Source: Clostridia bacterium
Lineage (GTDB): Bacteria > Bacillota > Clostridia > UMGS1810
DNA: 40,409 bases
Direction of reading: 5' to 3'
Assembly: GCA_017397885.1 (NCBI GenBank)
Contig: JAFQHQ010000137.1
Span: 1 to 40,409 of the forward strand
Below, piece after piece: positions 7,285 through 14,856 of the stretch. Under the pieces are notes generated by a model. It did no database searches. It saw nothing but the letters and a program-made list of their open reading frames with translations, and had not been told where the DNA came from. Both the position numbers and the translations under genes were made by a program. How positions within the stretch are numbered: the stretch's first letter is position 1; every line of letters begins with the position of its first letter.

Positions 7285-7977
7285 TTATTCATTAGCTGTC
7301 AAAAACTTTTTTATATCCTCTATAGACCAAGCCACATCATTTTTCTGGTCGTTCGTATTTTGAATATCGCGCAGTAGCATATTACAGAAGCTTTTTTCAC
7401 CGTCACAAATATCAGGATTACTCAAAGCTTCGTTTAAATGCTCCTTTACAGAATCAAAATCATATATCGACAAATTTTGATATGCTTTATAGAGACTATT
7501 ATTTAATCCAAAAGAATCCAAGTCTTCAAATCCATCTGTATATAGTAAAACACGTAGTTCGCCCAATGTATCTAATAAAGCAACGTCTGATATGACACAT
7601 ATTGTCTCTAAAACGGAGTCAATACGAGATGTGTTCGGTATGCTAGTTGATTTCATGGTTTCTTTACACGTTTTTAAATATGCTTCTAAACCATATTTAC
7701 TGTTTAAGAAAATAAGATTTGCTATGTAGAGGTTATCTTCTGGTGACATACTGCTTAACTCTTCTAATCTGGTTTTAAGGCGAATATCTTTATGGTTTAT
7801 TGTTAATGATATAATATATGTGACAATAACCTCTTCGCACAATGTATCTATTTGTAAATTAGATTTAATTTGTTCTTGTAGTTCTAAATCAGAATATTTA
7901 TTAAAAATATAGGGAGGAATTTTTCCGTACTCACTACCTTTAACACCATTAAACAAGCACGAAGGAAGCATCATCAT
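7285..7977 (-). CDS. Uncharacterised alpha-helical protein, possibly a C-terminal fragment
   Basis: A protein of about 230 residues that I do not recognise. It is predicted to be mostly helical, acidic, without membrane segments or clear catalytic motifs, and reads like helical repeats from the C-terminal part of a larger protein. The coding frame can start at GTG 7989 or at a run of three ATG codons from 7977. Neither is well placed relative to AAAGAAG, which would fit a gene that has lost its natural 5' end. It follows the ATPase gene by 11-23 bases on the same strand and is probably cotranscribed. It may be the remnant of a STAND/NACHT-like protein, but this is a guess from its appearance only. 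Confidence 0.5.
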   Translation of the reverse strand: MMMLPSCLFNGVKGSEYGKIPPYIFNKYSDLELQEQIKSNLQIDTLCEEVIVTYIISLTINHKDIRLKTRLEELSSMSPEDNLYIANLIFLNSKYGLEAYLKTCKETMKSTSIPNTSRIDSVLETICVISDVALLDTLGELRVLLYTDGFEDLDSFGLNNSLYKAYQNLSIYDFDSVKEHLNEALSNPDICDGEKSFCNMLLRDIQNTNDQKNDVAWSIEDIKKFLTANE

Positions 7978-8000
7978 TTCATTATACACTTCTTTACTAT

Positions 8001-9329
8001 TTAAAGCAAGGATGCCATATACATTGGAATATATAACATGTCAGCATCTTTTGCTAAATCTTTTGTATATACAATGTATTTATCTGAAATTCGACTTGAG
8101 AATTTTTTGCAAAATTCATCAAGAGACGTATGTGCCTTGTAACCTGACGATTTTACTTCGATTGGGCAAATCTTATTTTTTTGTGTGATAAGGAAATCAA
8201 CTTCGTAGTTGTGTTTTGATGTTTCATTCTGCCAACTATAATAAAATAATTCGTTGCCGTTTGCAGCAAGAGTTTGGGCAACTGCATTTTCGTACAAATA
8301 GCCAAGATTTGCAGAAAGCTTATCGTTTAAAAGCTTTTCGTAAAGTTCATTTTCTGTAAAATCTTTATCCTTAAACATCAGAGTGGTAAATAATCCTGTG
8401 TCTCCAACAAATAACTTGAATAGCTTTAAGTCTTTATTCGCAGAAAGACCGGAATTAGGATCGTTTGCACGATATGATATAAGAACAGTTTTTGAATTAA
8501 CCATTTCTGCCAACAACTCAAGAATGCTATCCGCTCTTTCATTTTCAAGAACACTTGACACCTGATATCTGGAAGCATTCTTGTTAAGTTGTGCCGGAAT
8601 TGCATCAAACAGCATAGAAATTCTTCCGGTGGGATCGATTTTTTTAAAATCATCATCGTAAAGCTTGAGAATATCCCTTTTTACCAGATCGACTTTTCTA
8701 AAATTGTTAGTCGTAATATATTCATTCACCGCTTGAGGCATACCGCCAACAAGCATATACAACCTGAAATCACGCATCATCTTTCTGCTCATAGCGTCAC
8801 CAAGCGGCATTTTAGCATCATATGCTTTTTTGAGTAGCGGAATTGTTGTATTATCTCCAAGCGCCCAGCGAAATTCTTCATAGTCCATCGGAAACATGCT
8901 GATTTTTCTTTCTTCGCTAGGAATGAGAATATTTTGCACATTTTTCTTTATGCTTATAAGAGAACCTGTTTCGATGTAATCGTAGCGATGGTCTTTTACA
9001 AGCACTTTAATTGCCTGTCGTGCAAGAGGACAGAACTGAACCTCATCAAATATAATCAATGACCTTCTTTCCACTAAGTCTACATGATATTGCAATTGTA
9101 ACTGCAAAAAGAAATAATTAAGGTCTGACATATCAAGGAATAGGTCCTTTACAGATTGTGGTGCAAAAGCAAAATCAATTAAAATGTAACTCTCATATTC
9201 ATTTTTTCCAAATTCCTCAACAACGGTAGATTTACCAATACGTCGTGCACCTTCTACAAGAAGCGCTGTATGACCGTCAGATTCCCTTTTCCACTCAAGT
9301 AGTTTATCATAAATTTTTCTTTTAAACAT
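8001..9329 (-). CDS. AAA ATPase with C-terminal DUF4143 domain
   Basis: A 442-residue ATPase of the widespread AAA_14/DUF4143 type. The Walker A motif is GARRIGKS (27-34), Walker B is SLIIFDE (Asp95, Glu96), and the sensor region reads IETGS. The C-terminal third contains YEVDFLI followed by PIEVKSS, the nuclease-like pattern that typifies DUF4143. Such proteins are common, often in accessory regions or beside toxins, and their biological role is largely unknown. The start is backed by GAGGTG 5 bases upstream. It has its own consensus promoter overlapped by a duplicated motif, and it sits in a patch bracketed by repeats near a tRNA gene, suggesting acquisition. Confidence 0.88.
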   Translation of the reverse strand: MFKRKIYDKLLEWKRESDGHTALLVEGARRIGKSTVVEEFGKNEYESYILIDFAFAPQSVKDLFLDMSDLNYFFLQLQLQYHVDLVERRSLIIFDEVQFCPLARQAIKVLVKDHRYDYIETGSLISIKKNVQNILIPSEERKISMFPMDYEEFRWALGDNTTIPLLKKAYDAKMPLGDAMSRKMMRDFRLYMLVGGMPQAVNEYITTNNFRKVDLVKRDILKLYDDDFKKIDPTGRISMLFDAIPAQLNKNASRYQVSSVLENERADSILELLAEMVNSKTVLISYRANDPNSGLSANKDLKLFKLFVGDTGLFTTLMFKDKDFTENELYEKLLNDKLSANLGYLYENAVAQTLAANGNELFYYSWQNETSKHNYEVDFLITQKNKICPIEVKSSGYKAHTSLDEFCKKFSSRISDKYIVYTKDLAKDADMLYIPMYMASLL

Positions 9330-9368
9330 AACTGCACCTCAAAACCTCAAAATTAATTTTACAAAATT

Positions 9369-9417
9369 ACCGCAAAATCGCAAATTGTTTGTATCTATTA
9401 TACCACAAAATCGCAAA
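9369..9417 (-). promoter_or_regulatory. Two direct repeats around the ATPase promoter, possible operator
   Basis: ACCGCAAAATCGCAAA (9369-9384) and ACCACAAAATCGCAAA (9402-9417) differ at one base and are 33 bases apart, about three helical turns. One fills the promoter spacer and the other lies just past the start site, a classic placement for repression. The cognate regulator is unknown. Confidence 0.55.
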
Positions 9418-9424
9418 ATGTCAA
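9397..9424 (-). promoter_or_regulatory. Sigma-A promoter of the ATPase gene
   Basis: On the minus strand TTGACA (9424-9419) and TATAAT (9402-9397) are perfect hexamers spaced by 16 bases. The start would be near 9390, leaving a leader of about 60 bases. Confidence 0.75.
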
Positions 9425-9615
9425 TATTCTCAAATATCTTTAAAAATTATATTTCAGAGTTTTGCTATATCAAAATATGACACGCCTTAAACAAAGAAAA
9501 GGGATTTTGCCCCACAGTTGAAGATGAAAAATTGTGGTCAAACTCGTTTTTTTGACACTTTTTTAGACAAATCAAAAACCTCAGAAACCGCTTGGTTACT
9601 GAGTCTTAAGGTGGT

Positions 9616-9778
9616 CGGGATAACAGGATTCGTCTTGCTTCGCAATACGACCTGCTTGACGACCGTGAGTTCTGCTTCGCATCTCTCACAGTACCCGTCT
9701 GCGCACTACTCCGCTAAAAAACAATCCACCGGATTGTTTTTTTTAACACTCCGCACCTTCTCAAGGTTCGAATCCTGT
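9616..9778. mobile_element. Short tRNA-derived element with inverted ends, MITE-like
   Basis: The left end CGGGATAACAGGATTCG (9616-9632) is identical to the 3' end of the tRNA-Pro gene in the same orientation. The right end AGGTTCGAATCCTGT (9764-9778) is identical to its T-arm in the opposite orientation. Together they give a 10-base perfect inverted repeat (9623-9632 with 9769-9778). Inside are several hairpins, for example around AACAATCC/GGATTGTT at 9720-9737 and GTGAG/CTCAC. No protein is encoded. The remainder of 9430-9826 holds no gene I can support. Confidence 0.5.
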
Positions 9779-9786
9779 GTAAATGA

Positions 9787-9825
9787 AAAAGCTCCAAGTC
9801 ACACAAATGTGTAACTTGAAGCTTT
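9787..9825 (-). terminator. Terminator of tRNA-Pro
   Basis: Read on the minus strand, AAGCT-CAAGT-ACACA pairs with TGTGT-ACTTG-AGCTT with single-base mismatches between blocks, and is followed by TTTTCATTT. It begins directly after the tRNA 3' end. The right-hand 23-base repeat (9795-9817) lies inside it. Confidence 0.75.
9795..9817. repeat. 23-base repeat, right copy
   Basis: Matches 7148-7170 at 22 of 23 positions in the same orientation. It sits next to the tRNA-Pro 3' end, a typical integration position, although it also forms the tRNA terminator. Confidence 0.6.
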
Positions 9826-9826
9826 A

Positions 9827-9900
<74 letters not shown>

Positions 9901-9916
9901 AATCCAAACGCAAAAT

Positions 9917-9945
9917 ATTATATCACGAATTCACTATTTTGTCAA
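9917..9945 (-). promoter_or_regulatory. Consensus promoter of tRNA-Pro
   Basis: On the minus strand TTGACA (9945-9940) and TATAAT (9922-9917) are 17 bases apart with TG ahead of the -10. It overlaps the end of the TPM-domain gene, whose stop is at 9923, so the tRNA can be made independently. Confidence 0.85.
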
Positions 9946-10636
9946 TATCAATTTTGTATTTTCTTCTTAATTTTTCTCTTTCGTGTCTTCTGATGCGCAG
10001 TTCAACTTTGTGTTTGATTTTATACACGGTAATCAAAAGTGCAACGCACACCCCAAGTGTTATCCATATCCACAAATTGCTTTTCGGTTTTTCTTTGTCT
10101 GCAGTGGTTTTCCCGGATGTGTACTTATCAAGATTTTCATCGAGATTAAGGTTCAAAGCATTATAATGGTTTTCATACCATTTCCCCAAAGCGTTATATA
10201 ATCCCAAAAAAGCTTTTTCATATTCTTTTGTTTCGAAACAGGGTTCAAATTTATTCAATATAAAATCATAAACTTGAATATCGGTGAGGGCAAGAGAAAT
10301 GTTGTTGCCTATAATAAAATCATATTCTTTTTTCTTTGCATCAACAACAAAGAAAATGCTGTTGTTACGACCTATGGAGCTTATTTCCCATTGAGAATAC
10401 AAATTGTTGCAATATTCTTCAATCGTAAGTCCTCCCGTGGAGGGTACAACAACAAAAATGATTTTAGCTTCTGTCTGAGAAAACAAAACATCATTTTTTG
10501 ATTTTATATAATTTTTTGAACTGTCCGAAAGAATTCCGCAATAATCGCTTACCGATACATTAGCAGGCTTTGAATAGGCGAATGTCGGAGCAGCAATTGA
10601 GATTATCAGCAACAATGCCACAAAAAACCTTTTCAC
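9923..10636 (-). CDS. Secreted or membrane-anchored TPM-domain protein
   Basis: A 237-residue protein of the TPM (YgcG-like) family. A signal peptide (VKRFFVALLLIISIAAPTFA) is followed by the TPM domain with VSDYCGILSDSSKNYI, TEAKIIFVVVPSTGG and a conserved central segment. A membrane helix at about 205-225 (LWIWITLGVCVALLITVY) leads to a basic cytoplasmic tail. The domain is thus held outside the membrane. TPM domains are linked to membrane protein quality control or acid phosphatase activity in other organisms; the role here is open. The start is the GTG at 10636 because AGGAGA lies 6 bases upstream. The longer frame to 10699 would run through the promoter. Confidence 0.82.
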   Translation of the reverse strand: MKRFFVALLLIISIAAPTFAYSKPANVSVSDYCGILSDSSKNYIKSKNDVLFSQTEAKIIFVVVPSTGGLTIEEYCNNLYSQWEISSIGRNNSIFFVVDAKKKEYDFIIGNNISLALTDIQVYDFILNKFEPCFETKEYEKAFLGLYNALGKWYENHYNALNLNLDENLDKYTSGKTTADKEKPKSNLWIWITLGVCVALLITVYKIKHKVELRIRRHEREKLRRKYKIDIDKIVNS

Positions 10637-10654
10637 ACAATCTCTCCTAAATAC

Positions 10655-10679
10655 AATTGATATATATATTATATCAATT
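10655..10679 (-). promoter_or_regulatory. Palindrome over the -10 of the TPM gene
   Basis: AATTGATATA (10655-10664) and TATATCAATT (10670-10679) are perfect reverse complements with a 5-base gap, covering the -10 box and start region. It could be an operator, though AT-rich palindromes arise easily by chance. Confidence 0.4.
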
Positions 10680-10695
10680 ATCGCAAAATAGTCAA
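10668..10695 (-). promoter_or_regulatory. Sigma-A promoter of the TPM gene
   Basis: On the minus strand TTGACT (10695-10690) and TATAAT (10673-10668) are spaced by 16 bases, between the AgcS stop codon and the TPM ribosome binding site. Confidence 0.65.
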
Positions 10696-10728
10696 GCAAA
10701 ATCCGACATTTTATTCTGTAAAATTCTT

Positions 10729-12069
10729 TTATTTTACATTCGGTGGTATAATTTTATTTCGCAAACAAATTATTGCAATAATGTTGGGAATCGCCATCAA
10801 TGCGTTTGCAATTTCAGAAAATTGCCACACACAATTCATTGCAGAGACAGCACCCACATATATAGCCAAAACATAAATAATCCTGAAAATCATTATGGCA
10901 CAATTGCTGTTTTTAAATATAAATGAAACAGAAATCTCTCCGTAATATGCCCATCCCAGAATTGTGGAAAGAGCAAAAAGAACTGTTGCAGTGGTGACAA
11001 CAGCCCCGCCAAATCCGGGCAAGATTTCATTGAATGAAGCAACACATAACGCCGAGCCGTTTAGGGTTGAGAAATTCCAAACGTCGGCACACAAAATTAC
11101 AAGAGCAGAAACAGTACATATAAAAGTTGTAAAATATACTTCAAATATACCCCAAAGAGCATGCTTTTGAGCATTTTCCGTATCTGCGCATGCGTGAGCA
11201 ATCGGTGCACTGCCAAGTCCCGCTTCGTTTGAAAACACGCCTTTGGCAAAACCGGTCTTAACAGAGTTTGCAATTCCATAGCCAACGCCTCCGCCAAAAA
11301 TTGCTTTGAAGTCAAAGGCATCGTCAATGATAAGTGTAAGAGCTTGGGGGATTTTGCCATAGTTTAAGACAAGAGATACAATGGAGCACAAAACATAAAA
11401 CAAAGCCATAAACGGAACAAGTTTTTCGTTTGTTGATGCGATTTTTTTTACACCACCCAAAATGACAACTCCCGAAACAGTCATAAGAATAACGGCTGTT
11501 ATGTTTTTGTCAACAGATAAAGAAGATGTTGAAAGAGCTTCTGCAATTGAATTCGACTGGACAGTGTTTCCCATTCCCATACATGCCAAAAGAGTGAAGG
11601 CGGCAAATAAAAAAGCGAGCTTTTGGTTTTTTAAACCGTTTTTAATGTAGTATGCCGGACCACCGATCCATTTGCCTTTTTTTGTTCTTTCTCTGTATTC
11701 AAGAGAAAGCATAATTTCCGCATATTTTGTCGCGGCTCCGAAAAAAGCGCTTACCCACATCCAGAATATGGATCCCGGTCCGCCCGTAACAATTGCGGTT
11801 GCCACTCCGGCAACGCTTCCGGTCCCGATTGTTCCTGCAAGAGCGGTTGAAACAGCCTGAAAAGGAGTAATTTTTCCTTTCTTTTTGTGCGTTGAGTTTT
11901 TTAAGTTCCCCAGGGTATGCGTAAACACATAATTTAGTTTTCGGACTTGAAAAAACCGCATTTTTATTGTCAGATATATTCCTGTTCCCAAAAGGAGAGC
12001 AAGCATTGCAGGACCCCACACTGCATTGTTTACTTTTGAAAGAATATTGTTTATGTCAATTGTGCTCAC
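10729..12069 (-). CDS. Sodium:alanine/glycine symporter, AgcS family
   Basis: A membrane transporter of about 446 residues that imports alanine, glycine or related amino acids with sodium. Family blocks include FQAVSTALAGTIGTGSVAGVATAI, here GTIGTGSVAGVA with the ion-binding glycines, GPGSIFWMWVSAFFGAATKYAE, GGPAYYI, and FSNEAGLGSAPIAHA. About ten hydrophobic segments are visible. The start is set at GTG 12069, 5 bases after GGAGG (12079-12075). The TTG at 12081 would contain that site. An AT-rich inverted repeat ATTTTAAT/ATTAAAAT (12098-12117) lies upstream. The TPM gene follows on the same strand with its own promoter. Confidence 0.9.
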   Translation of the reverse strand: MSTIDINNILSKVNNAVWGPAMLALLLGTGIYLTIKMRFFQVRKLNYVFTHTLGNLKNSTHKKKGKITPFQAVSTALAGTIGTGSVAGVATAIVTGGPGSIFWMWVSAFFGAATKYAEIMLSLEYRERTKKGKWIGGPAYYIKNGLKNQKLAFLFAAFTLLACMGMGNTVQSNSIAEALSTSSLSVDKNITAVILMTVSGVVILGGVKKIASTNEKLVPFMALFYVLCSIVSLVLNYGKIPQALTLIIDDAFDFKAIFGGGVGYGIANSVKTGFAKGVFSNEAGLGSAPIAHACADTENAQKHALWGIFEVYFTTFICTVSALVILCADVWNFSTLNGSALCVASFNEILPGFGGAVVTTATVLFALSTILGWAYYGEISVSFIFKNSNCAIMIFRIIYVLAIYVGAVSAMNCVWQFSEIANALMAIPNIIAIICLRNKIIPPNVK

Positions 12070-12158
12070 TGTTTCCTCCAAAGCAATATATTTTCGAATT
12101 TTAATCCGAATTAAAATATATGAATCTGCATTTTATTAAATTTATAATTTAAAACCGC

Positions 12159-12181
12159 CTTTAGTGTTGGGCGTTAAGGCT
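12159..12181. repeat. Fragment related to the left-end repeat flank
   Basis: This 23-base stretch matches 117-139 at 20 positions (shared blocks AGTGTTGG and GTTAAGGCT). At both places it lies in non-coding DNA. Here GCCTT and AAGGC could close a small hairpin. Possibly a remnant of the same repeat family as the element at 6-113. The rest of 12070-12228 holds nothing I can support. Confidence 0.4.
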
Positions 12182-12217
12182 GTATTATAATCATATGCGC
12201 AAAAGCATCAAATTTGA

Positions 12218-12264
12218 ATAAAAAATAAGCGGGGTGCAAAAAACTTATGATTTTTGCACTCCGC
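12218..12264 (-). terminator. Terminator of the pssA-psd operon
   Basis: On the minus strand GCGGAGTGCAAAAA (12264-12251) pairs with TTTTTGCACCCCGC (12242-12229) with one G-U pair, followed by TTATTTTTTATT. It lies 54 bases after the psd stop codon. Confidence 0.85.
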
Positions 12265-12317
12265 CTTGTGACAGTAAAAAGAGATTGGGATTTTTACATC
12301 CGTTTATTCTGATTTAA

Positions 12318-13124
12318 TTATATTCTGATTCCGATTTTTTCGCCAAGTTTAACTCGGAATTCTTCGCCGTTGTTGCATACTTCTTTTATATCGCTGTCAA
12401 TAAGGGCGATGTTTTTTTTCAACAGCATAATAATGGTTGAGCCTCCAAACTCAAATTTGCCTTTTTCTTCTCCGCGTTTAAAATTATGTTCCTGATGATA
12501 GTTGCAAATTTTTCCAACCATCATTGCGCCAACTTCCATAAACACAACATCATCAAAGTTGTTTGTTCTGAGAATGCAATATTCTCTGGAATTGGTTTTG
12601 AAAACGGGAAATTTGTCAAATGCAACGGGTCTCACAGTGTGAAGAACTCCGCGGATAAAAGTGTTTTTTCCTTTTGCACCGGTATCGGGGTAAATATATC
12701 TGTGATAGTCGGTAGGGGTGAGACGAAAAATCAGACATAGTCCTCCGTCATATTCTCTCGCAATTTCTTCATTTTGTGTCAGCTGTTCAATTGTATAAAC
12801 AGAATCTTTAATTTCAAAAGTTGAATCTTCGTTTATGTGATACACGCTAAGAAGTCCGTCACAAGGTGAAATGAGCACATTTGCCTGCATAACGGGATTT
12901 CGCTTGCCGTTTCGCAGTTTCCTTGTGAAAAACTCATTAAAGCATGTCCAGTTTTCGGTTTTATAATCCGTCATATCAATGTTGTTTTTCTTTATAAACC
13001 TTTTGATATAAGGCTTTGAAAGGGAGCTGTTCATAAAAACGCCTGCCATCTTTGATATAGCAGGCGCAGTCAATATTTTAAGCAAACAGCGACCCCACGC
13101 AGTGTGATATAGTCTGTGAGGCAT
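12318..13124 (-). CDS. psd: Phosphatidylserine decarboxylase proenzyme
   Basis: A 268-residue enzyme that converts phosphatidylserine to phosphatidylethanolamine at the membrane. It cleaves itself at a GGST motif (227-230) so that Ser229 becomes the pyruvoyl cofactor; the family usually has LGST or GGST. Asp89 in SPCDG and His141 in TDYHRYIYP match the self-cleavage and catalytic residues. The N-terminal WGRCLLKILT segment matches the clostridial type. The start at 13124 lies inside the end of pssA (47-base overlap), so the two genes are translationally linked. GAGGAAGGAG lies 12 bases upstream, a slightly long spacing. Confidence 0.92.
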   Translation of the reverse strand: MPHRLYHTAWGRCLLKILTAPAISKMAGVFMNSSLSKPYIKRFIKKNNIDMTDYKTENWTCFNEFFTRKLRNGKRNPVMQANVLISPCDGLLSVYHINEDSTFEIKDSVYTIEQLTQNEEIAREYDGGLCLIFRLTPTDYHRYIYPDTGAKGKNTFIRGVLHTVRPVAFDKFPVFKTNSREYCILRTNNFDDVVFMEVGAMMVGKICNYHQEHNFKRGEEKGKFEFGGSTIIMLLKKNIALIDSDIKEVCNNGEEFRVKLGEKIGIRI

Positions 13125-13782
13125 ATGCGGTGTTTACTCCTTCCTCAATTCTGATGTGTTGTCCTTGTGTAAGGATAAGGAAAAATATAACAAGTCCGAT
13201 AAATGCAATGATGATAAGTCCGTGCATATAGGGCTTTTTGATTTTAAATGGTGTAATAAAAGCAATTGCAATCACCAGAAGTGCAATGCTGTACAGTCTG
13301 AAAGCAACAAAGGGTTTAACATAAACATCAATCAAAAAGAACACCGGCAAAAGCAGTGCCACCGATGTAACGGGCAGCCCCTGATAATATTCTCTCTTGC
13401 CACTGTTTGATGCAGTACGGTTAATTTCCTGAACGTTATAATATCCGAGTCTTATGATTGCGGCAAGAACAAATAAAGCCGATGCTGCAATGTCAAACCA
13501 GTTAACGTCAATTGCCTTAATGCCGTAGCCAAGCATAGCCGGAAAAACACCAAAGCAAACAAGATCACAAAGTGAATCAATTTGAATGCCAAATGATTTG
13601 GCATCTTCGCTTCGTTTACATTTGCGTGCAATTGTGCCGTCGAACATATCACAAATACCGCACACCATCAAGCAAAGTAGAGCTATTTTCGGATCTCCTC
13701 TAAGAGCTTCCGTCATTCCGTAAATTGCAGTGCAAAGTCCGACATATGTCAGTATGACAGACGGATTATAAAAACCAATCAT
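13078..13782 (-). CDS. pssA: CDP-diacylglycerol--serine O-phosphatidyltransferase
   Basis: A 234-residue integral membrane enzyme that makes phosphatidylserine, the substrate for Psd encoded next. The CDP-alcohol phosphatidyltransferase signature is present as Asp48-Gly49, Ala52-Arg53, Gly65, Asp69 and Asp73. It has three more residues between AR and G than the textbook spacing, a variation I associate with clostridial PssA (from memory). Further hydrophobic segments follow. The start is the ATG at 13782, 8 bases after GAGGAG. The longer frame to 13839 begins upstream of that site. Confidence 0.9.
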   Translation of the reverse strand: MIGFYNPSVILTYVGLCTAIYGMTEALRGDPKIALLCLMVCGICDMFDGTIARKCKRSEDAKSFGIQIDSLCDLVCFGVFPAMLGYGIKAIDVNWFDIAASALFVLAAIIRLGYYNVQEINRTASNSGKREYYQGLPVTSVALLLPVFFLIDVYVKPFVAFRLYSIALLVIAIAFITPFKIKKPYMHGLIIIAFIGLVIFFLILTQGQHIRIEEGVNTAYASQTISHCVGSLFA

Positions 13783-13875
13783 TTCCATTTCTCCTCTGTA
13801 ATTGAAATATGTTTCTCTGTACCCATAAAGCCATTGCAATGGGGAGAACTTATAACTTTAAACATTTATTTAGAT

Positions 13876-13904
13876 ATTATATCACATAATTTATAAAATA
13901 TCAA
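13876..13904 (-). promoter_or_regulatory. Promoter of pssA-psd
   Basis: On the minus strand TTGATA (13904-13899) and TATAAT (13881-13876) are 17 bases apart with an extended TG. The leader is about 90 bases. The region 13783-14103 otherwise carries only this promoter and the divergent one at 13985. Confidence 0.75.
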
Positions 13905-13984
13905 GTTATAAATACAATTAATTTTCCTTGATGTAAGTTGATTATCAAAATTATAAACTTATTGTTAATTTTTATGCTAACATC

Positions 13985-14013
13985 TTCACATGTCGCAAGC
14001 TTTATGATATTAT
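13985..14013 (+). promoter_or_regulatory. Promoter of the alarmone synthetase operon
   Basis: TTCACA (13985-13990) and TATTAT (14008-14013) are 17 bases apart with an extended TG before the -10. The leader of about 85 bases contains AAGGAG at 14047-14052 with no start codon behind it. Confidence 0.55.
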
Positions 14014-14103
14014 TAAGAAGTAATACAAATATATCGAATTGAAAGAAAGGAGAAATAAATAAAACTACACCTTTCGAGATAGTTTTAATTATACGCGAAG
14101 ACC

Positions 14104-14817
14104 ATGAATAGTGAAAATAAGCTTACAAAAACATTTATTACCTCGGAAATAAATGATTCGGCATTTGAATTTGATTTGGAAAATGTCAAAGAAAAGATAG
14201 ATGGCATGAGCGAATTTATGATGATGTACGGTTGTGCAATTAAAGAGGTTCGTACAAAGTTCGAGGTCCTCAACGATGATTTTTCGGTTGCACACAAGCG
14301 TAATCCCATCGAGATGATAAAATCCAGGGTCAAAAATCCCATAAGCATAATTGAAAAACTAAAACGCAAAAATCTTCACGTGTCCATGCAGTCCATTCGT
14401 GAAAATCTTAATGATGTTGCAGGAGTGAGGGTTATATGCTCGTTTATTGATGACATATACATGATTGCAGATATGTTTGCAAATCAGGATGATGTCACTG
14501 TCATCGAAACAAGAGACTACATAAAATTCCCAAAACCGAACGGCTATCGCAGTTACCACATGATAATTGAAATCCCTGTGTTTTTTGCAAGCCAAAAGCA
14601 AAACATTCGTGTTGAAGTTCAGCTTCGCACAATAGCAATGGATTTTTGGGCAAGTTTGGAGCACAAAATGCGTTACAAAAAGTCTCTCGGAGATATTTCC
14701 GACATTGAAAAGGAATTGTTTGAATGTGCCGAAACCATTGCTTTGACGGATTTGAAAATGCAAAATATTAATCGGAAAATAATCAGAGCCATGTCAGACG
14801 GAGCATCGTCTGAATAA
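14104..14817 (+). CDS. Small alarmone synthetase (RelQ/YjbM-type GTP pyrophosphokinase)
   Basis: A 237-residue enzyme making (p)ppGpp by moving pyrophosphate from ATP to GDP or GTP. Only the synthetase domain is present, with no hydrolase, TGS or ACT domains, which defines small alarmone synthetases. Motifs are KSRVKNPISIIEKLKRK, DVAGVRVIC, KPNGYRSYHM and VEVQLRTIAMDFWASLEHK. The ATG at 14104 is the first after an in-frame stop codon but has only a weak GAAG ahead of it, so translation may be low or controlled. It is followed by a FliB-like gene and a PAP2 phosphatase on the same strand. Confidence 0.92.
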   Translation: MNSENKLTKTFITSEINDSAFEFDLENVKEKIDGMSEFMMMYGCAIKEVRTKFEVLNDDFSVAHKRNPIEMIKSRVKNPISIIEKLKRKNLHVSMQSIRENLNDVAGVRVICSFIDDIYMIADMFANQDDVTVIETRDYIKFPKPNGYRSYHMIIEIPVFFASQKQNIRVEVQLRTIAMDFWASLEHKMRYKKSLGDISDIEKELFECAETIALTDLKMQNINRKIIRAMSDGASSE

Positions 14818-14856
14818 TTACAAAAAATGACAAGCATAATCAAAAAGGAATGAATC

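Noticed and set aside
7160-7363. Plus-strand open frame of 67 residues
   Set aside because: It has no ribosome binding site, and its second half is antisense to the minus-strand gene ending at 7285.
9518-9814. Plus-strand open frame of 98 residues
   Set aside because: It covers the tRNA-derived element and the tRNA terminator, has no ribosome binding site and its translation looks random.
13078-13124. Frameshift or fusion between pssA and psd
   Set aside because: The 47-base overlap keeps both proteins full length with intact motifs, so it is a natural overlapping pair and not an error.
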